DNA of 64,000 nucleotides from Luidia sarsii. Taxonomy: Eukaryota; Echinodermata; Asteroidea; Paxillosida; Luidiidae. Shown here one piece after another: positions 13,660 to 25,526 of the stretch. Under the pieces are notes generated by a model. The model was not told the DNA's origin and ran no database searches. It saw nothing but the letters and a program-made list of their open reading frames with translations. The first letter of the stretch is position 1. Every line of letters starts with the position of its first letter. The translations under genes were made by a program, and so were the position numbers. The DNA lies in assembly GCA_949987565.1 (NCBI GenBank), contig OX465101.1, positions 27,849,134 through 27,913,133 of the forward strand, written 5' to 3'.

Positions 13660-14112
13660 TGGCCCGCTTCCACTGTCCCCCAAAAACGTGATTACATGTA
13701 TTTGGATCGCAATTTGAATTGCAATTCAAACTCCACTTTGTGTCTGTGTGTGTGTGTGTGTGTGGACACACTAAATCTGTTAATTAGTGGAACTTTAGTG
13801 AGACTTTTCTAAATAATTGCATATATTTGCCATGCGGTGTGTGGGGGAATGCTCCACTGAATCCCACTGGTTTTTGTTTTTTTCAATCCCATAATGCACC
13901 ACTGGCACTGACTGAGAGTCACAGGAAGTGTCTTGCTTGTTTATACGTCTCCCTGCATGGGCCAACCTCAAGGACACACCCACCATTTGTCCACAATTGG
14001 CAACCACAATCGGTTCGCGTTTTTTGGGCCTGTAATGACTTGAAGGCTTGACGCGAGCTAAACAAAACCCGGTTTCTGAATCGTGATTACTTCTACAGTA
14101 GGGACGGTCCTA
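13660..14112. mobile_element. Family B MITE
   Basis: The ends resemble GGCCCGCTTCCACTGTCCCC and CAGTAGGGACGGTCCTA. The interior carries CATAATGCACCACTGG, ACAGGAAGTG, TCTCCCTGCATGGGCCA and CAAGGACACACCCACCAT in the family order. Confidence 0.85.
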
Positions 14113-14389
14113 GTGGACATTGAGAGAGGCCAGAATCAAAAGTGGTCAAGAGTTGAAGAGTGCTGACGGTCATCGAAGATAGAGCTCTCAGCAGTGGCAG
14201 GGACACCTGTCTACTGAGGCTGGTGAAATAAGACAGGAGTCAGGAAAAGCTTTGCGAGATCCAATTAAAGCTTCATCTTGAGCTCCGCCAGGCCAGTCTG
14301 AAGCCGACTCACCACTCCGCAGAAAAAGCCAGGGACAACCCTCATCAAGTGCCTGACTATACTATGAAGGAAGCTGATTAAAAATGTCA

Positions 14390-14600
14390 TAATTTAGGAG
14401 GGCCAGACATTTCGATCCTAGCAGGACCTTCCTCAAACTGCCTTTGAGAAAGCTCCTGCTAAGATCGAAATGTCTGGACCTTCCTCAAACTGCCTTTGAG
14501 AAAGCTCCTGCTAGGATCGAAATGTCTGGCCCTTCTAATTTATGAGTTTTGCATCTTGGTCATTTTAATCATTAAGCAGTTTGCAACGTTTTTGTTAATC
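14390..14600. mobile_element. Family A snapback element
   Basis: The arms are GCCAGACATTTCGATCCTAG and CTAGGATCGAAATGTCTGGC, with a partially duplicated right arm (GAGAAAGCTCCTGCTAAGAT, then GAGAAAGCTCCTGCTAGGAT). It ends with TTGGTCATTTTAATCATTAA then GCAGTTTGCAACGTTTTTG. It lies 36 bp from the family C copy at 14636. Confidence 0.85.
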
Positions 14601-14635
14601 ACTCTGATAAAAAACACTTCAACGACACTGGTCAC

Positions 14636-14963
14636 TTAAAGCCCCTACACAACATTGGTAAAATCGAAAAACAGAAATGTTCACATATTTACATGAAACT
14701 TATACAGTCTGAAGATGATTATGGTAGTAACCTCACACTGAAATATTTCTGCCTATAATGCTGTATTTTGGGAGAAAAGAGTAAAAGAAATCGTTTACGT
14801 CTCACTGAGATCTAAACTATTTTTCGGAACAGTACGGCGTTGAATGCTGCATTTTTGCAAACAAATGAAGCGGTTTTCACGATATTCTCGAGACTCGGTT
14901 GGCGGATTGAGCTGAAATTTTCACAGGTGTGCTATTTCATGCAATGTTGTGTAGGGGCTTTAA
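14636..14963. mobile_element. Family C MITE with TTAA flanks
   Basis: The element is bounded by inverted ends AGCCCCTACACAACATTG and CAATGTTGTGTAGGGGCT. A TTAA lies directly outside each end (14636-14639 and 14960-14963). A TTAA target duplication is typical of piggyBac-type transposons, so this may be a non-autonomous derivative; no transposase is present. A second copy in the opposite orientation is at 45536-45905, sharing internal words such as AACCGCTTCATTTG (reverse complement CAAATGAAGCGGTT). Confidence 0.88.
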
Positions 14964-15065
14964 AGAATGGCATTGGTTCCTATAAATATCTGAAGGTTCA
15001 AGTTTGCACAAGGCCTGGCATGTTTGGAGACATTGATGATTGCACAAGGTCTGAGTCTGCAGCCT

Positions 15066-15363
15066 ATCTACCATTTCCACTATCCAAATACGTAATCGCG
15101 ATTTGAATCGCGATTAAAAAACCAGGGATTTGTTTGCTTGCTAACTGATTGTGGTTAGCAGTTGTGGTCAAATGGTGGATGTGTCCTTGAGGGTGGCCCA
15201 TGCAAGGAGACAAATAAAGAAAACGTCTCATTAATAGTCAGTCCAAATAGCAATTCAAATCCCACTAATAATCGCATCTATTGTGCCCGCACACACAGAA
15301 AAAGTGGAGTTTGAATCGCGATCCAAATAATCACGTTTATTTGGGACAGTGGAAGTGGCCCTA
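15066..15363. mobile_element. Family B MITE, internally deleted, opposite orientation
   Basis: It begins TACCATTTCCACTATCC and ends ACAGTGGAAGTGGCCCTA. Interior words are the reverse complement of those in other copies (GTGGTTAGCAGTTGTGGTCA, GTGTCCTTGAGGGTGGCCCA). About 150 bp of the middle is missing. Confidence 0.82.
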
Positions 15364-15818
15364 CTGATGACTGCACAAGGTCCGAGTCTTGTGGGTTTGT
15401 GGAGACCTGTCCGACTTCTTTTTAGAACTGCAAGCATTGGAGACATGGTGGAACAGCCCCTGGATGGGAACTAGGGTTACGACCCCTGGGCAAAGCTAAT
15501 TCCTTTAGCACATGGGGAGGAAGGACACAGGAAAAATGCAGGATGCATTCAGCAAATAAAAAAAAAAAACAGGCTCTGGCCACAATACGAAAAAAAATCT
15601 CCAAAAATTTGAACTTTCACTTTCATGGAGTGAAAAACCACATGTTCTGCTGCGTGCTGTTGTTGTTGTTGTTGTGGTCATTACTGGCGTTATAATCACT
15701 GCCAGTGGTTTTGTTGCGAAAATGGAAATAGGCGTTCCTATGACTCTGTTTGCACACTTTGTTGAAACCTTGGCAGACCTGTAATACTGTATCAATTACA
15801 ATTACTTCCAATCTCTCA

Positions 15819-16080
15819 AATGAATATGCATTTATGTAATGAATATGTATTCATGTGATGAATATGTACTCATGTAATGAATATGTATTCATGTGATGAA
15901 TATGTATTCATGTAATGAATATGTATTCATGTAATGAATATGTCTTCATGTAATGAATATGTATTTATGTAATAAATATGTATTTATGTAATGAAATGAA
16001 TATGTATTTATGTAATGAAATGAATATGTATTTATGTAATGGATATGTATCTATGCATTGAATGTTCATCTATGCAATTA
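15819..16080. repeat. 19-bp AT-rich minisatellite
   Basis: About 13 copies of ATGAATATGTATTCATGTA and variants with TTTATG in place of TTCATG. Each unit is nearly self-complementary (ATGAATA..TATTCAT). The right end fades into variant units. Confidence 0.95.
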
Positions 16081-16751
16081 GAAAACCAAATAACTCTTAA
16101 TTTGTTAGCACAATTGCATGTCGTTTGGATTTGATTGCTGTCATAGAAACAAAACTCTGGTTCTTTCAGCACTCTTTCAATATGCTAAAGGCTGTATGAT
16201 GAATGATTAACTCATACCAAAAACCCAACCGACTTTGGATTGAAACTTTACATTACCATTTTTCTTTTTCTTCATCTTTAAAATACAAGGTCATGCACAT
16301 GACCTACATTTCAAAATTTGTCGGGAATCACGATGGGAATCAAGATGAGGCATAAAGAAAACAGTACTTTCATTTTTCTGTGTGATCAACAGATTTCTTG
16401 TGAAGTAACCAAATAGAGAGTTGTGATTCTTGGAATGAGTATACCCAGCATTCAGGGGCATCTTGTTTGGAGAATTTTCACTGGTCCCCTGACCCCCAGT
16501 GCTCACCACCTGACAGTATAGGAATATGTGCGTTTTTTGAGGGCAGCCAGGCAGTGCACTGGGGAATCACAGAGGGCCTGAAGGCTCCATGGAGTAGGCA
16601 ACCTTTTAATGGGGGCCACTGCTATGGGTCACAAATCGACAACAAATTGCAGGAAAATTAAAGCCCCTGCATGCCTGCATGGCCCAGGGCCCTGATGGTC
16701 CCATGGTAAGGAGTCAGGTGAAGAGAAAGAATACAGAGTTTCCTTAATCTT

Positions 16752-16903
16752 CTTAAGTCTGTAGTTAGTGGCCTAATGTTTCGATACTAGCAGGACCTTC
16801 TTCAGAGGCTTCATGAAAGTCCTCCTAAGTTCAAAGGGTTAGGCCACTAACTACAGTTTTGCATTTTACCACAGGTCCAACAGGTTGGTAAGCAGTTAGC
16901 AAC
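16752..16903. mobile_element. Family A-like snapback element
   Basis: The arms are CTGTAGTTAGTGGCCTAA and TTAGGCCACTAACTACAG around CGATACTAGCAGGACCTTC. The arm sequence next to the core differs from other copies, so this is a separate subfamily. Confidence 0.75.
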
Positions 16904-17304
16904 AGATTTACTTCTTTTGACTTTTTTACTTTTTTTTATCTGATATTAAAACAAGACCTGGAACTCCACATTTCTGATTTTTGACAAATTCCTGACAAAT
17001 GTGTGAACAGTCCATGAGCTTACACTGCACAAACTTTAATAAAAGAACATGTATTGATACCAAAATCGCGCTGCACTTCTTTTTTTACACCAAAAATACT
17101 ACATACATGTCATGTACTATGAATAACTAGATTCAGTAGATTGATACAGAACATCCACACCAACTGCAATCAACTTGGCAATAACTTGAGTTTAACAAGA
17201 GAGGGCGCTATGACACTCCAACAGAGGAACCAAGTCTTTTCCCCTGAATTCCCAGCTTGGGTTCCAAAAATTGAAGAAAAACCTGGGGTACTTTGTTGAA
17301 ATTG

Positions 17305-17307
<3 letters not shown>

Positions 17308-17342
<35 letters not shown>
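17308..17342. repeat. (AT)n microsatellite
   Basis: A pure AT run of about 34 bp between TTGAAA and AAAATTG. Confidence 0.97.
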
Positions 17343-17347
<5 letters not shown>

Positions 17348-17519
17348 GAATATACACCACCTGATATATCCAGCCCTTTTTATTTAGAGCTTAAAAAATT
17401 GTCCATTGCTTAGAAAATTGCCTCGAAAAAGGGATTATACATGTAGCTTTTACAAATTGTTTTAAATGTTTTCCCTTTCAGTTTTTCGTTTCTTAGCTTA
17501 AAAAAAAGAAAAAGTGATG

Positions 17520-17670
17520 TACAAAAATGTTGCAAACTGCTTACTGACTAAAATTACCAAAATGCAAATCTAAACATTTAGTGGGCCTGACGTTTCGATC
17601 CTAGCAGGACCTTTCTCAAAAGAAAGGTCCTGCTAGGATCGAAACGTCAGGCCTACTAAATGTTTTGAAA
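17520..17670. mobile_element. Family A snapback element
   Basis: The left arm is ATGTTGCAAACTGCTTACTG, then ACTAAAATTACCAAAATGCA, then GGGCCTGACGTTTCGATCCT, AGCAGGACCTTTCTC. The right arm is GAAAGGTCCTGCTAGGATCG then AAACGTCAGGC. The two inner arms meet with a loop of only a few bases, making a hairpin of about 40 bp. Confidence 0.9.
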
Positions 17671-17714
17671 AAAAGAAGTTCAATTCCTCGGGTTGATTGC
17701 AAATAAATGTTAAA

Positions 17715-17810
17715 GGGCTGAGGCTTGGATAGCTCAGATGGCAATGTGCTGGTTCAATGAAATCAGAGGCCAGGGTTCAAATCCTGCTCCTGTCAATTTG
17801 AGGTTTTTTT
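17715..17810 (+). mobile_element. tRNA-derived SINE, tRNA-like part
   Basis: CTTGGATAGCTCAGATGGCA (A box) and CCAGGGTTCAAATCCTGCTC (B box) are clear. The 5' leader is absent. Confidence 0.78.
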
Positions 17811-18764
17811 ATTAAATTTTTAAAAGGAGCAAGAAACAAAAAAATGCCTATAAATAAGATTTGTATTCCCCCCCCCCCCCCGGCTCTTTAAGATTTATGG
17901 ATTGTGAACAATTGCCGAACGCCAACTTCTTCAGCCATAGCAAGAAGACTATTGCTTCATTCGCTTGGCTGCCAAAAGATTTAAAGGGTCTTTTATGCCA
18001 CCCTCTAAAAACCCGAACACTTTACGATTGTTTTCACCTCTCAACCTCGACCCCTTTCACCTGCACACAACACCTTTCCACCGACCCAACATTCCACCAG
18101 TCATGAGCCTTGGTGCCACAGCTCTTCTTCTTAAGTTAATGCCGGGGTGGCAACAGAAGTCTTGGCTTGGTGCAAGTCCCATTGGCAGGCTTTCCCTGAT
18201 GATATCAATCCTAATCTCCAATTGGGGGGGGGGATCGTTAGGAGAAGGCAGGCAGATAATTAGTGGCATGAAGACTTGTCATTGGAAGGGCAACAAGTGC
18301 CCCTGCAAATTCCTGGAAACTCGGATGCCTTGGATGCGAAACTCGGATGTCGGATGCCTTGCAGAATGGCAAAGGAAGGTCACTCAGGTCATTCTTTTCT
18401 AATTGCTCATAATTATTTTCCATTTTGAACTCGCTTTAATCCTATCCACATTCCGTGTTCATATATTATGTCATGATGAAGTAAAACCTAATTGTAAGAA
18501 GCCATCAAATGGACCAGATGGAATTTGTTCCCAGCAGAAGGGCATAAAAAGTGATGTTAGCGTCTGGACGCACTTATGCCCTTGTGGTCTTCTGAACTCT
18601 GTCCAGTAAATCATAAAGCAGGGATAGAAAGTCGCTTACCTATCCAGACACCGTGATATCGGTCACACTGTCATATCAAGCATATTAAAGCTTATTGATC
18701 TCAAAGCCAACGCACCAAAGGAATATTATGGGCCAAACACTTGACTGCAGCTACTTTGACTTAA

Positions 18765-19430
18765 GCCGCATTTTCACTGGACTAAAATTTAACCAAGACG
18801 ATGGTTAAATTTCTAAGGGTCAAATTTGACCGTCGTTCCTACTTGGGCTTTTGAGTTTTGAGTCGGTCAATTTAACCGAGATGATGGTTAAAGTAACCGA
18901 GCTGGCAATATAACGGCTCATGAGGGTCAAGTGTCAGCCGGATACACAACGTACAGGTACATGTACATGTACGTGTATGTACATTAAGCACGCGACACGA
19001 AGCAGATGTTGTGCACGGTGCATGTATGTGTTACGTCATAAGCCGGATGTGTTTTTTTTTTACCAAGTGGCGTTTTACTAAATGGTGCGTTTCCTCTGGA
19101 CTAATTGGCTCAGTTAAACTCACCTGGGTTGGATTTCACAAAGCCTTACGATGCATCGTAACTCAACTTACAGTGGATAACCCATCGTTATAGTTGTGAT
19201 ACACCATATGGTTTCTGTGCATTGCTCATTGTATTGCGATTGATCGTAAGTTATGATGGGTTTGGTGAAATCAACCCCTGGTCACTTTTACTGGGCAGAG
19301 GTTGGCCGGTAAACATAACCATTTGGATGGTTAAAGTAACCGAGAGGAAATTTAATTGGGCCGTTTCCACTGGACTTAAAATGGGAAAAGTAACCGTTGT
19401 CTCGGTTACTTTGACCAAAATAAGTCCACA
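18765..19430. mobile_element. Family E-like element, divergent, with nested family D copy
   Basis: It begins GCCGCATTTTCACTGGACTA and ends TTTGACCAAAATAAGTCCA. Internal ACCGAGATGATGGTTAAAGT and GGTTAAAGTAACCGAGA words recur. TACATGTACATGTACGTGT at about 18957 is a short simple repeat inside it. Confidence 0.75.
19132..19272. mobile_element. Family D MITE nested in a family E element
   Basis: It runs from GATTTCACAAAGCCTTACG to TTTGGTGAAATC, imperfect inverted ends of 12 bp. It is inside the family E element spanning 18765-19430, so it inserted later. Confidence 0.87.
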
Positions 19431-20364
19431 GCTAAATTCTATGGACGATTGATGATGACCACTAGGAGTGTATTGTAAACACACACAGGATGTTAGATGC
19501 CCTTGCCGTTCACAGCTCATTCCCCAAACCTCACTCCGAACACTGGGTGACATATTGCCCCTTGAATGTAATTCAATGAGTGTTTGATGTATAACTTTGG
19601 TTAATCGTACATCAAGCAGGGCAAACCCACCTTGAATTTGTGCTTTAAGTAAATAGGTTATTCATTGCACAGACCAGCAAAGTCATCCCTTTCCCTTTCA
19701 GTTCAAGTGATGATAAGTTTTATGAACATGTTCACACATTACAACAGTACTACTCCTTCATACTCATACTTCATACTCCTTCATAAATTTTGTTGAAGAT
19801 CCAACAACTACATACCGGAATAGACGTTCAAGTAGTAGTACTCGACTGATCAAATAAATTATACCAATGAGACTATCCAAGGTAACAACCCCAGACCTAG
19901 AAGAAGCATGGCTGGAATTCAACCAGGAATTTACTGGGTCAGGCAACTCATGGATGCGGAATATGCATTGATCCAAGATTGCTAGCTCACTGATCCAAGA
20001 TAGCGCCGCTGACTGGTTGCCCTAAAGTCTGCACCCACAATGAGGGGTCTTTGGAGGCTAGTCAAGTGATATTGAAGAGCAAATAACTGTGCTTCAGGCA
20101 ACCTTACACCATCATTTCAGTTTTTGTGTATTTTTGGATATTAAGGTGCTTTAAAAGTGGCCCTATTTGGGTGCAGTAGTGGAGGGATGCTTCCCTAAAT
20201 CCTTGCAGGAATTTGGCTTGGATGGGTACAAGTTTGGGGAGGGGGGATTGGGGGGATGTTAATCTACACAAAAATAAAAAATAAATAAAATCGCCTCAGG
20301 ACACAAACAATTAAAGGAATCTGAGAGATGAAGGTCCAAGCTACAATTTTCAGTTTACCTAGAT

Positions 20365-20735
20365 GAACTGTGTGCTCAGTGCTTTGCTTGATTGCCTTCT
20401 TCCTTCATAAAATACAGGTAGATAGGTGGGATTTGATCCTGCTGCTACTATTTTCTAGTCCAGACGTCTTAACCACTTGACCACCAAGCTGGCCGAGGTT
20501 GGGTGGTGGATTCGAACCTGTACAGCGGCGGGTACCATGTTGCATCAAAGATGTTCATGATTTTAGCATCAAGGAGAATATAATTCAATAAGGGTTTGCC
20601 CTACTCGGCATAACATGCTCAGTGCTTTGCCCGATTGCCTGCTAAAGAAATCCAGGCAGCTCAGGCAGGATTTGAACCCAATGACTCTGCTTAGATTTAC
20701 CTCTTGAGCCAAGACTAGTGCTCCAAATTAATTTT
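20365..20735 (-). mobile_element. Two copies of a second tRNA-like SINE family
   Basis: Two segments share GCTCAGTGCTTTGC then GATTGCCT at about 20374 and 20618. Each runs into a reverse B box (GTGGGATTTGATCCTG; GCAGGATTTGAACCCA) and then a reverse A box-like region (AACCACTTGACCACCAAGCT; CTCTTGAGCCAAGACTAG). Confidence 0.65.
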
Positions 20736-20869
20736 CCTAGATGGTATTATCTCACTCACCATCCATAACTTAATTGTACGGCAGCAGATGCCCATGCCAG
20801 TCAATTTACGATTCAATAAAAACAATTTCCCTTTTAGATTTTTTCTATTTTCATTCTACTTTTCCTCCC

Positions 20870-21260
20870 CCTCACCCAGACCGAGGATACAGAATGTTCC
20901 AATGATTCCATGACGTATTCAACAAGCTAATCTATATTCAGATCGCCATCTGAGCATCTCAGACACCAAATCAGCAGGATCCTCAGAGGTCACCCGGTCC
21001 CGGAAAGTACATCGGCCTTGTTCTACAAGTCTAACGAAGCTTGCGCAGCGGGGGGCTCCCACGGGCTTGACGCCACTTCACGCACGACCGAGACAATTAG
21101 TCTATTAGTGTGCTGGATCCCTCTTGCATCTAGCAGGAGATAGAGGGGGGGGCGGGGAGAGAGAGGGGAAGGAAAGGAAGAAACCCATGTGCAGCGACAT
21201 GCGTGGAAGGAGAGAGACGAGACCGGGATGGAGAAATTATCCCCAATGACGTCAATTCTG
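20870..21260. promoter_or_regulatory. Single-copy GC-richer stretch with homeodomain-type sites
   Basis: It holds ATTCCATGACGTATTC (a CRE-like TGACGT), GAGACAATTAGTCTATTAGT (homeodomain-type ATTAG/CAATTA sites) and GACGCCACTTCACGCACGAC. There is no repeat match within the window. It is a candidate intronic enhancer only by composition. Confidence 0.2.
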
Positions 21261-21591
21261 GGTCTGGATCAATCGGCTGGTAAATAGGCTCACTCACTGG
21301 TCCATCCCTAACATAATTGACTGATGTTCACTACCTTAGTTTTTTAAAAAGGTTTTTTTTTTATGGAGGAAGGGTTGCTGTGTATTAATTTCAAATACCT
21401 TGGCAAACTAAATTCCTTTTTTTTTTCCAGCCCACTATTCTTGAAGCCTGTCATCACAAGACCTTTAAAATTGTAAATTTTTCCTTAGTTAGGGAAAATG
21501 AGAAGTGAAGTTGTTCAATCGATAGAACCAAATGAAATGTCCATGTTGCAAAGTGAATATGCTGATAAAAAGCATTTTGTATCATTTTCAG

Positions 21592-21592
21592 G

Positions 21593-21646
<54 letters not shown>

Positions 21647-21752
21647 ATCTGTCCGTCCGTCCGTCCGTATGTACGTACGTACGTACGTCCGTCCGTCCGT
21701 CCGTCCGTCTGTCTCCCTCCCTGTCTGCCTGTCTGCCTGTCTGTCTTTCTGC
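21592..21752. repeat. Compound tetranucleotide repeat CTGC / TCCG / TACG / TCTG
   Basis: About 14 CTGC units pass into TCCG, then TACG, back to TCCG, then CTGT/CTGC. Single-base steps link the motifs, as expected from stepwise mutation of one array. Confidence 0.96.
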
Positions 21753-22709
21753 TGTTTGTCGGGGTGTCTGTATGGGGGCTTCAGGAAGCTGTGTGGGCGG
21801 CATTTTTGTTTTAATGATCAGGCCCGTAAAAGCTATTTCTTAAGACCTTCTCTGACCAGCCTTACTTGGGTAAAAGCTGCTAACATGAAAATCCTCTGTG
21901 CAACAAATCTCCTCTTATGAGATTATCTGGCCAGATCCCTGGTTCTTGGGTATGGTTCTTGCAATTCCTGTGATCCCTATTGAGTGTCCTTAGCTTAAGT
22001 GATTTATACAGCAGCATACATGAATAGTGGGAAAGGCACACTAAGGGGCATTGAGTAAGTTTGAGCATGTGCTTCAGTTTATGGAATCTTCAATGGCTAT
22101 ATATGTATCCAATTATCCATACAGATAATGTGAAATCTTCACCATTTTCTCTTACATATGAGAGTCGCAAAAACATGACATCTTATGGATATAGAGCCCA
22201 GATAATGAGGCAAACACATTCATGTATCAGCATGGTTTCACTTTCCATGCTAAATACATACAATGAAAGGATATCCTGAAGGGATGTACATATATAGTTT
22301 GACTGCATCATTGTTTTTAGAAATCAGTACTCAAACATCAATATTGACTTGGAAAGGCAGGGGCACAATTACTAATTTAAATTTGTTTCAAAGTTCACAG
22401 GCAGTTTTCCTTTGTTTGTTTTACTTAAATTGAAAAAAAAAGCTGCATCCACTTTGTGTGATTCTGGAGATATGGCAGTTGATGAGTTCTTGGACGCACA
22501 CATAAGTTATTCATTAATTTTGTTCAAACTAAAGTAACCGTTTATACAAAATAATGCAACATGTCTATAAATTCTCAAGGTTTTCTTTTCATGAATCTTC
22601 TTTTCTTTTAAGTGCAATTATCCCACTTTGTATATTTCCCCTTATTTGCTTTGTATCCCTCCTGAATTCGGAATAAAGTTTCCTTTGCAAAAGTAAAAAA
22701 AAGTTAATA

Positions 22710-22870
22710 ATGACTGATGCCCCCAGCCCAGCAAAGATTAGTTGAGTATTTGGGAAGGCCGCCATCTATGGGCTGGATAGCTCAGATGGTAAGACCACTT
22801 GTACGCAAAACCAGAGGTCTCAGGTTCAATCCCAGTCCAGCCAAAGTTTTCTTTGCCATCTTATTTTTTC
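22710..22870 (+). mobile_element. tRNA-derived SINE
   Basis: The tRNA-like body starts GGCTGGATAGCTCAGATGGT and ends CAGTCCAGCCAAAG. The outer seven bases (GGCTGGA/TCCAGCC) still pair perfectly. The B box GGTTCAATCCC is clear, but the D and T stems do not pair, so it is not a working tRNA gene. It is preceded by CAGCAAAGATTAGTTGAGTA. Confidence 0.85.
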
Positions 22871-23636
22871 TTCAAAATACACTGTACTAATCTTTCTACG
22901 ACAATTCTCAAAAACTTAGGCAGCATTACATTACAGGCCTAAATGAGCAAACAATACAACTCTCACAATGTCGAGGGCCTGACATTTCCATCCCATCTTT
23001 GTCTCTGCCGTTGAGAAAGGTTCTGCTATGATTAAAACATCAGGCTCATTTTTTTTTTTTTAAATTTTTAAAAGTAATTTTGGGTTTTTAAAGTAATTTT
23101 GATTGGGTCCCAATCACACCCTTTCAAGGCCTCTGGGTCAGCTCTGTTATTTCGAGGCGAGTGTCAGCAACAATCCCAGAGCAGATTGAAATGATTAAAT
23201 GATATTCAATCATTCCACAAAACCCAGACCGCAAGGCTGCCTACATGAAGGGCTTCATTATGTCAGCTGGACCCATTATTATCATACACATGTATATATT
23301 TTTTTGAAATCCCACCGGCTCACTAGTGTGTGTTAACATTTTAACAAAGAGGATTAGCGACACGAGAAAGAGAAAAAAGCAACAGTGAGACTTTGATTGT
23401 CTGGGCGACAAAGCAGGGGGTTATTTGTAAGTCCTTGGAAAGGGATTCCTTGCTTCCACTCCCCTTGAGACTATGGTAGGCTGATGGCATTTTCCCACAC
23501 ACACACTCCCACTTGCATATGCGCCGCACACACACACGTATGATGGATGTGGAATCAGCTTCTTAAAGGACTAGTATCTGAAAGTCCTAGAGGAATTGCT
23601 AATGCTTCCACTCTTTCAGTCTCGATGTGTATGTTT

Positions 23637-23905
23637 CCCTGTCTGTCTGTCTTTCCATCTCTCTCTGTCTCTCTCTCTTCTCTGTCTTCTATCTTTCTAT
23701 CTGTCTTTCTATCCCTGTCTCTCTGTCTTTCTATCTGTCATCCTGTTTCCCTTTCTTTCCCTCTCTATCTCTCTATCCCTCCCTCCTTCTCTCTCTCACT
23801 TTCTCCCTCCCTCCCCTTCTCCCCTCTCTCTCCCTTTCCCTCTCCCCCTCTGTCTCTTTACTCGGTTTATCTCTGCCTCTTCTCTCTCTCTCTCTCTCTC
23901 TCTTG
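23637..23905. repeat. Pyrimidine-rich CTGT/CTCT tract
   Basis: Imperfect CTGTCTTTCTAT, TCTCTC and CCCTCC words make a nearly pure pyrimidine strand of about 270 bp. Confidence 0.93.
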
Positions 23906-25183
23906 CAGCTTTGTTAACAAGCATTTAAAGAGGAGATCTAAAGGAGTATGATGAGTACATCCTCGTATATCTTAGAGGTTTAAGGTTTACAGAGGAGAAC
24001 CAAGCTGCCTAAGGTATTAAGAAAGAGCTAGGGGGATAAATTGGGTCAAAGATGGGAGCTAAGGCATAGCTCCTATGACACTCAGAGGGATGGTCCACCA
24101 GATCTGGAGCTCAAGTGGGCAGCAGTACTAAGTGGACTCAGCTCAGGAGTGACCTCGGTTTACTTTTATCGGGCGCTAAGGTTGTTGCCGGGCAACACCT
24201 TTCAAAGGCGTTCTCCCCTCTTATGACCGACAAGGTTGAGTTTAATCCATCAATAGAGGTTTAACAAACAGGTCCCTTCATTGAAAAGAAAAGGAAACCA
24301 GAATAACAAAAAGGAGAAAACCAATTGAAAACAGATGATGTTAAGCAAGACTGGATAGCCTTAAGCAGAGTAAAGTGAAACACCATATCCACGCCACACC
24401 CTTATGCCAAACAACCTCAACTGTTCCCAATTTTCATGGAATCCATAATAATTGAGCCCTTTTTTTCTGATGAAATTATTTCTTAACTTAACCGAGTCAA
24501 AGCAACCAAAATTCTATGCCTCTGCAAAACTCCCGCACTTCAAAACTAGACAAAAATATCCTTTGGTCAAATTTCCAGCCTCCGTCGTTGACCAACAAAA
24601 CCTGCCTTTGAGTGAGGTCCTACTACCATCAAAAGGAAAACCTCATCTGATCTCTGCGATCCATTCAAACAAAATCAAGCAATGGGTGACTATCGGTGGT
24701 TATGGAGAATATACAGGAATTTGGAAATGCTTCACAAGAGGGCAGTGTTCGTGATGACTGCCGTGTTCATCCACTCTCAGTGAGGCAACACAAGAGGGGG
24801 TGCTCCAAACAAGCCACAAACAGCGGCTCAGACAGGTTTAAAAAAATTAAAGGCAGATTAATCCACTGTGTGACATCCTCGGTAGATTGAGTAGAATAGT
24901 TGCTGGATGGCATTCAAATTAATTTCAAAAAAATGAAGTAGAGTAATGCAAAACTGCAAAAACGGACTCTAAAAACTATCGAATCTAAAAACACTACAAG
25001 GCCTAATGTGGTGATCCTTGCAGGACCTTTCCCAAAGGCAATGGCAAGGTTGACAAATGAATAACCAGTAGAGAACTGGGGAAGACCCATGCCCTTCAAT
25101 ATGTCCACTAAGTCAAACAGTTCCCCGTACTAAAAATTAAAAAAATCCTGCTACTGATGTGAATTTTTTTCTTTTTCTTTTAG

Positions 25184-25526
25184 ATCCTATAACCCCTAGG
25201 AGCTGGAAGCGCTCTCTTGACACAACTTTATTGAAGATGACATGACGACTTGATGGGAACAGTTCACCGGAGGATTGGTGCAGGATCTGTCTTCATGAAA
25301 CTAATCGGCTGTCGGATCAACTCCTACTTTTTGCCATCACAACTCAGGCACAGTAAATGTGCGACTGAGATCAAAGATTGGAAAGACGCAACTTGTCAGA
25401 TAGAAATATTGGATCCGAGGTGTTGACAACATTACCAAGGACCCTGGCCTTCAACCAAAGATACATGACTATCGTTATTTCCTATGTAAACCATATCACA
25501 CCAATTTAATCAAGACAGTTGTTAAG
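25184..25526 (+). other. Exon-like segment, probably untranslated
   Basis: The segment is bounded by a strong acceptor (TTTTTTTCTTTTTCTTTTAG, ending at 25183) and a consensus donor (GTTAAG|GTAAGT at 25526/25527). All three frames contain stops, so it is not an internal coding exon. It could be a 5' UTR or long non-coding RNA exon on the strand opposite RAD51B. The longest frame starting with ATG, at 25253-25426, would encode 57 residues from a poor start context (TTG before ATGG) and resembles nothing I know. Chance splice signals remain possible. Confidence 0.3.

Noticed and set aside
22770..22848. tRNA gene
   Set aside because: The acceptor-like ends pair, but the D and T stems do not. The sequence is one of many SINE copies with the same leader and tail.
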